A stretch of DNA of 64,000 bases from an uncultured Rivibacter sp. (GTDB lineage: Bacteria; Pseudomonadota; Gammaproteobacteria; Burkholderiales; Burkholderiaceae). The translations under genes were made by a program, and so were the position numbers. The DNA is taken from the NCBI GenBank assembly GCA_946480925.1, contig CAMLLU010000025.1, positions 6,521 to 70,520 of the forward strand, read 5' to 3'. The notes under the pieces were generated by a model that worked only from the letters and a program-made list of their open reading frames with translations, was not told the origin of the DNA and searched no databases. How positions within the stretch are numbered: the first letter of the stretch is position 1; the number at the start of each line of letters is the position of its first letter. Shown here one piece after another: positions 61,701 to 64,000 of this stretch.

Positions 61701-64000
61701 TTGCCTGTGCCACCGAAGAGGAGGTCGTTGCCGCTGCCGCCTTCGAGCACGTCATTGCCTGCCCCGCCCCGCAGGGTGTCGGCGCCTGCACCGCCAGCGA
61801 TGGTGTCAGCGCCTCCGCCGCCGAGAACGCTGTCGTTGCCGGCGCGGGCATCCACGTTGTCGCCGCCGTCAAGCAGGTAGATCTCGTCGTTCGCATCGCT
61901 GGCCTGCTGTGCGCCGGTGGACAACCTCAACGCGTCGAACGCGATCGTGCTGCCGTCGGCAAAGGTGAATGCCTTCACCGTCTGCCGTGCGAAGGCTCCG
62001 CGCACCGTGAGCCGGTCGTCGCTGCCGCGCAGGCGGATCAGCAGGTCGTCACCCGTGCGCGCCCAGAGGACATCGGCCGCAGCGACACCTTGCGTGAACC
62101 GCACGACGTCGAGGCCACCCGATTCCGTACTCACGGCATCACGGCCGCTGTTGCGCCCGAACAGGTAGGTGTTGCTGCCGCTGCCGCCGTAGAGCGTGTC
62201 GTTGCCGGCACCACCGTCGAGGGTGTCGTCGCCACTGCGACCGAAGATCGTGTCGCCTGCGGACGTCCCGGTGATGCGGTCGTTGCCCGGCGTACCACCG
62301 AAGCTCCCGGAGCCCTTCGCTCCATCGAACACCACGCCGCGTGCAGCCACGTCGTCCCAACTCAGCACGGTGCCGTCGGCAAGCTCGAAGCGATCGAAAC
62401 TGCGAACACCGTCGAAGCTCACCTGGACGCGGTCGCCTGCGTTGCCGTAGTTCAGGTACACCAGCGTGGCTCCGCCGTTGTTCGACCGCTCGGCGCTCAG
62501 GCGCAGGGAAGCCGGATCCACCCCCGACGTGAAGCGCGCCACGTTGGCCTGGCGTGTCGCCAACGTGTCGGCACGTGCGCCACCGACGACGCTGTCCTGG
62601 CCATCGCCGGAAGAAAACACCGCGGTCACGCCGCCGACGTGGTCCTCGGTGAGGATGAGCGTGTCGTTGCCGCGGCCTGCCTGCAGGGAGACGCCGGCCA
62701 TGTCGGCGGTGAGCTGATCGGCACCGCCGCCACTGAACACGCTCTGGCCCGCAGTGGAAGCCGTGAGCCGCAGTGACTGCGTCACGTGGGTCTGTACCCA
62801 TTCGCGAACCGTCGTGTTGCCGCCGTAGGGGCTGTCGAGCTCGAGGTTCTGGATGCTGCCGGTGAAGGCGCCTTGCAGCAGCAGGGTTCGACCCTCGGCG
62901 CCATCACCCAGCAGCAAGGCGAGCGAACCGTCGTCGGCCTGCCCCGCCGCGCGCACCGCGCCGCTGATCTGCACGGTGTTGGTCCCGCCCTCGTCTTCCA
63001 CCCTTTCGGAGGAAACCAGCGTGATGGTGCCGTTCGCTCCCACCTGTGCTTGAGCGGTCGGCACGTCAGCGGCGTCGAACACGTAGCGGTCATTGCCCAG
63101 GCCGCCCAACAGCATGTCGGCGCCGGCCCCTCCGATCAGCACGTCGTCGCCGTCGCCGCCGATCAGCGTGTCGTTGCCGGTGCCGCCGTTCAGCCAGTCG
63201 TTGCCGGCGCCTCCATCTGCCTGGTCATGGCCCTCGCCGCCGATCAGCGTGTCGTTGCCGCCGTTGGCGGTCAACAGGTCGTCGCCCAGGCCGCCATCGA
63301 GGTAGTCCGCGCCGGATTCGCTGGCGGCCAGCCCGGTGGTGGATGCATCGCCCCACAGCACGTCCTTGCCGTCGCCACCGAGCACCGTATCGCCAGCGCC
63401 ACCGCCTTCGAGGTAGTCGTCGCCCGCGCCGCCATCCAGGTAGTCGGCGCCGTGGTACGGCCCGCCCAGCCGCTGCGGGGTGTCGTCGCCCCACAGCTTG
63501 TCGTCACCCTGGCCGCCGTAGAGGGTGTCGTTCCCTCCATCGCCTTCCATGCTGTCGCGGCCGTTGCCTCCCTCGAGGTAGTCCGCGCCGTGGTTGGCCC
63601 ACGGCGTGAACCGTGCATCCGTGTGGTCGCCAAGGAGCCGGTCATCGTCGTCGCCGCCGTAGAGGTCGTCGTTGCCGCCGTTACCGGCGAGCGTGTCGTT
63701 GCCGGCGCCGCCCGCGATGACGTCGTTGCCGTGCAGGCTGCCGCGTACGGACTCGATGTATCCGGGCAGGTCGACGCCGTCGCCGCCGATGTCGTCGTTG
63801 CCCGCATCGCCGAAGAGCACGTCGTCGCCGTGCATGCCGGTGATGCGGTCGTTGCCGTCGCCGCCATGCACGGTGTCGCGGCCGCTGCCGGCGCTCACCC
63901 GGTCGTCACCAGCGCCGGCATCGATCACGTTGCCGTCGTCGTTCAGCACGGTGTCGCCATCGGCGCCGCCCACGACCCAGGTCTTGATGCCGTTGGCATC
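55763..64000 (-). CDS. Giant RTX (hemolysin-type Ca-binding) surface/secreted protein, N-terminus outside the window
   Basis: One uninterrupted frame of at least 2745 residues, open at the window edge, so the start is upstream. Its N-terminal visible part consists of nonapeptide Ca-binding repeats of GGxGxDxLx type (GGAGNDTLAGNGGNDDLYGG). HCBP-related modules follow (for example FADGTVWDVAAIKAMVLAG). Eight tandem 81-residue repeats come next (see the repeat entry), each with VENLTLTGTAAINATGNALA-like core and GGAGNDTYVVDNAGDVV. It ends ADYNTRLQPVIAANWR. RTX proteins are exported by type I secretion through an uncleaved C-terminal signal; no T1SS genes are visible here. Ca-dependent folding outside the cell is expected. 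Role unknown: adhesin, protease or biofilm matrix are options. Confidence 0.93.
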   Translation of the reverse strand, partial: DANGIKTWVVGGADGDTVLNDDGNVIDAGAGDDRVSAGSGRDTVHGGDGNDRITGMHGDDVLFGDAGNDDIGGDGVDLPGYIESVRGSLHGNDVIAGGAGNDTLAGNGGNDDLYGGDDDDRLLGDHTDARFTPWANHGADYLEGGNGRDSMEGDGGNDTLYGGQGDDKLWGDDTPQRLGGPYHGADYLDGGAGDDYLEGGGAGDTVLGGDGKDVLWGDASTTGLAASESGADYLDGGLGDDLLTANGGNDTLIGGEGHDQADGGAGNDWLNGGTGNDTLIGGDGDDVLIGGAGADMLLGGLGNDRYVFDAADVPTAQAQVGANGTITLVSSERVEDEGGTNTVQISGAVRAAGQADDGSLALLLGDGAEGRTLLLQGAFTGSIQNLELDSPYGGNTTVREWVQTHVTQSLRLTASTAGQSVFSGGGADQLTADMAGVSLQAGRGNDTLILTEDHVGGVTAVFSSGDGQDSVVGGARADTLATRQANVARFTSGVDPASLRLSAERSNNGGATLVYLNYGNAGDRVQVSFDGVRSFDRFELADGTVLSWDDVAARGVVFDGAKGSGSFGGTPGNDRITGTSAGDTIFGRSGDDTLDGGAGNDTLYGGSGSNTYLFGRNSGRDAVSTESGGLDVVRFTQGVAAADVLWARTGDDLLIRLRGSDDRLTVRGAFARQTVKAFTFADGSTIAFDALRLSTGAQQASDANDEIYLLDGGDNVDARAGNDSVLGGGGADTIAGGAGADTLRGGAGNDVLEGGSGNDLLFGGTGNDTYRFGLGSGEDVIDNEAAAGTKLDVVQFTAGVMPSAVTVRRDGGSLVLGIAGTADRLTVANYFERDGQAGYQVEQVRFADGTVWDVAAIKAMVLAGTSADQRLTGYASGDLISGAAGNDTLEGMGGNDTLQGGAGDDRLDGGSGNDTYLFGRGDGMDTLQSFDSATSKTDTLQLGAGVAPGDLVLDRSGNDLTISLRGTGDAISIPGYFNLRPVDVIRFADGTAWDIETVKRRLLAGTDRADTIWGFSGNDEIHGGAGNDSLYADAGNDVLHGELGNDTLRGVDGNDALDGGAGQDTLYGGAGDDTYLFGRGDGVDGVVELFGEGTDTVRLRNGIIPADVTLHRVNGSRSDADARLVGQVQDSLVLRLSDGSELWVANYFEGTTQQRLERIQFENGTVWQRADVLARLGTAPAGTANTMTGTAGNDRHVVDYQADNIVEAVDGGTDSVVSSTSYTLQDNVENLELSGTLAISATGNQGDNVLVGNAGDNVLDNGSGGHDVLRGGAGNDVYRVTERDQGVSSLSAGALPSLPTQIVEAAGQGVDEVVTNAWTAALSDNVENLSLNGLQRINELYTNGATSIELRYTGNALANRIDLSGIGRVQSFTDNGRSVPVRTWIDGGTGADTMLGTAIDDTYVVDNAADVIVEPGFDATSGAEQSRADRVVSSISYTLGDHLEELQLQGTAAISGTGNALNNAIDGASNSGANELRGGLGNDTYRLGAGDTMVERAGEGSDTVVLAGTPRTSAAVSDWANVENLQATDAVGAIALTGDAGTNVLTGNASANVLRGMDGDDVLSDVDPASLPRNWTGAAVYPGDADELYGGAGNDTLRSDSGNDLLDGGAGNDVLTGRGSEYRVRFGAGYGRDVLRDTTSRRDGADWSDDAAIEQRIELTATTDASALRFVRNGTSLVISLAGTGDSLTVESFFTESGEMRSGIDTLVLADGTLLTRDAIRAGLLGSNRTTASANGDLLIAAASGTSLDGGAGADYLVGRAGADTLLGAAGVDHLLGGDGADVLEGGAGDDVLTGGRGADRYRFGAGWGRDTIDDLQSLHASGEAGVALTDDGAMDEIVFDANVTLADLNFDFSGRDLVITRRGSDDTIKVLGYADSANGAVERIRFADGTTLTRSDVVQRASVQHGGAGNDVMQAIGNGSELHGGAGNDTLLGAAGNDVLDGGTGVDALDGRAGNDVYVVDDVRDTVSESAGGGQDTVRSSVSWALGSDVEDLQLTGSAAVNGTGNALANRLTGNAAANTLDGGTGADTLVGGQGNDGYVVDNAGDVVLEDAAAGTDSVVSSLSWTLGANVENLTLTGTQALAGTGNTLRNAITGNASANRLDGGAGADTLTGGAGNDTYVLDDIGDLVVEAAGGGVDAVESSASHVLEAEVEHLTLTGTAAVNATGNALANRLTGNAAANVLDGGVGIDTLAGGAGDDVYRVDQAGDVVTEAVDAGTDRVEASLSWTLGLNFEDLTLLGSAALSATGNSLGNRLVGNAAANTLDGKGGADALAGGAGDDTYVVDNTGDVVTENAAEGNDTVLANTSWVLGANIENLTLTRTAGADSATGNALDNVLTGTNGNNRLDGGAGADRMAGGLGNDTYAVDSTRDTVVEAAGQGTDTVESSIHYTLGAEVENVTLMGTAALNATGNALANMLRGNAGNNVLDGAAGADTMYGGLGDDVFRVDNAGDVINERVAEGTDRAEASISYTLGITVENLTLTGTAAISGTGNSVANVIIGNAAANRLDGAGGDDTLDGGAGADTLLGGKGNDVFIVDNTGDVITENLAEGTDTVRSSVGWTLGANLENLVLTGTGAINGTGNALANSLTGNASANALNGGEGTDTYRGGAGADTLVDSALTSNDVYVWGRGEGTDTLSDSGGTDRLDVLAGVTANQLWLRHVGNNLELSVIGTNDRFTINGWYSGSANRVESIRLSDGLALQSAQVQALVDAMAGFAPPAPGQTTLPADYNTRLQPVIAANWR
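56190..58110 (-). repeat. Eight tandem 243-bp coding repeats in the RTX gene
   Basis: The anchor (a)GGTTCTCGA, the codons of VENL, recurs at about 58019, 57776, 57533, 57290, 57047, 56801, 56558 and 56288. Five of the seven intervals that were read closely are exactly 243 bases; the others are 246 (one extra codon) and 270 (nine extra codons, one more Ca-binding nonamer). The encoded unit is 81 residues: a beta strand VENLTLTG, NALANRLTGNAAAN, then LDGGxGADTLxGGxGNDTY. Confidence 0.9.

Overview
The window is GC-rich DNA, dense with genes and codon-biased to G/C in third positions. Gene content (mnmE, kdsD-kdsC-lptC, creC/creD, polyamine-type ABC operon, several GGDEF proteins, RTX giant protein) fits a Gram-negative betaproteobacterium of the order Burkholderiales, most likely the Rubrivivax/Leptothrix/Rhizobacter side of it. 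That placement is inference from protein style, not from a marker gene. No rRNA, tRNA or CRISPR array was seen.

Layout. 1-10.5 kb is a housekeeping block: mnmE, a cyclic-nucleotide-binding protein, apt, a Kef-type K+/H+ antiporter, the LPS genes kdsD-kdsC-lptC with an SDR, a glycine-rich RNA-binding protein, a BtuF-like protein without signal peptide and marC. 11.7-17.9 kb is a CreBCD-type envelope-stress module: a frameshifted creB, creC, a diguanylate cyclase, and creD preceded by an exact TTCAC-N6-TTCAC tag, followed by a flavoprotein. 18-28.5 kb holds a PilJ-like receptor fragment, pirin, azoR with a divergent LysR, two surface lipoproteins, a PAS histidine kinase, a nuclease-like protein, a thioredoxin-fold protein and a MaoC-type hydratase. 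28.5-29.1 kb is a wreck of a type I restriction island (HsdR tail plus the tail of an AlbA/Schlafen-type regulator).

29.1-34 kb carries an RlmN paralogue, a CBS pair protein, an HDOD protein, a cysteine hydrolase, a DUF1697 protein and an SDR. 34-40.5 kb is one minus-strand operon: polyamine-type ABC importer, a GntR/FCD regulator and a racemase-family enzyme with one catalytic cysteine missing. It is interrupted by a 0.5 kb non-coding element bounded by a perfect 31-bp inverted repeat. 40.6-43.7 kb is a compact cassette of a LysR regulator, a free-amino-acid-type 2-oxoglutarate dioxygenase, a LysE/RhtB exporter and a ThrH-like phosphatase. This is the best candidate for an undescribed pathway. 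An ABC importer without its binding protein and a secreted pectinase follow.

47.9-55.5 kb is rich in envelope genes (glycine-zipper lipoprotein, FecR/YXXW-repeat protein, OM barrel, SbmA-type exporter) and ends with a diguanylate cyclase flanked by two paralogous SmpA/BamE-like proteins. From 55.8 kb to the window edge runs a single minus-strand frame of at least 2745 residues. It is an RTX protein with eight near-perfect 81-residue tandem repeats, and its N-terminus lies outside the window.
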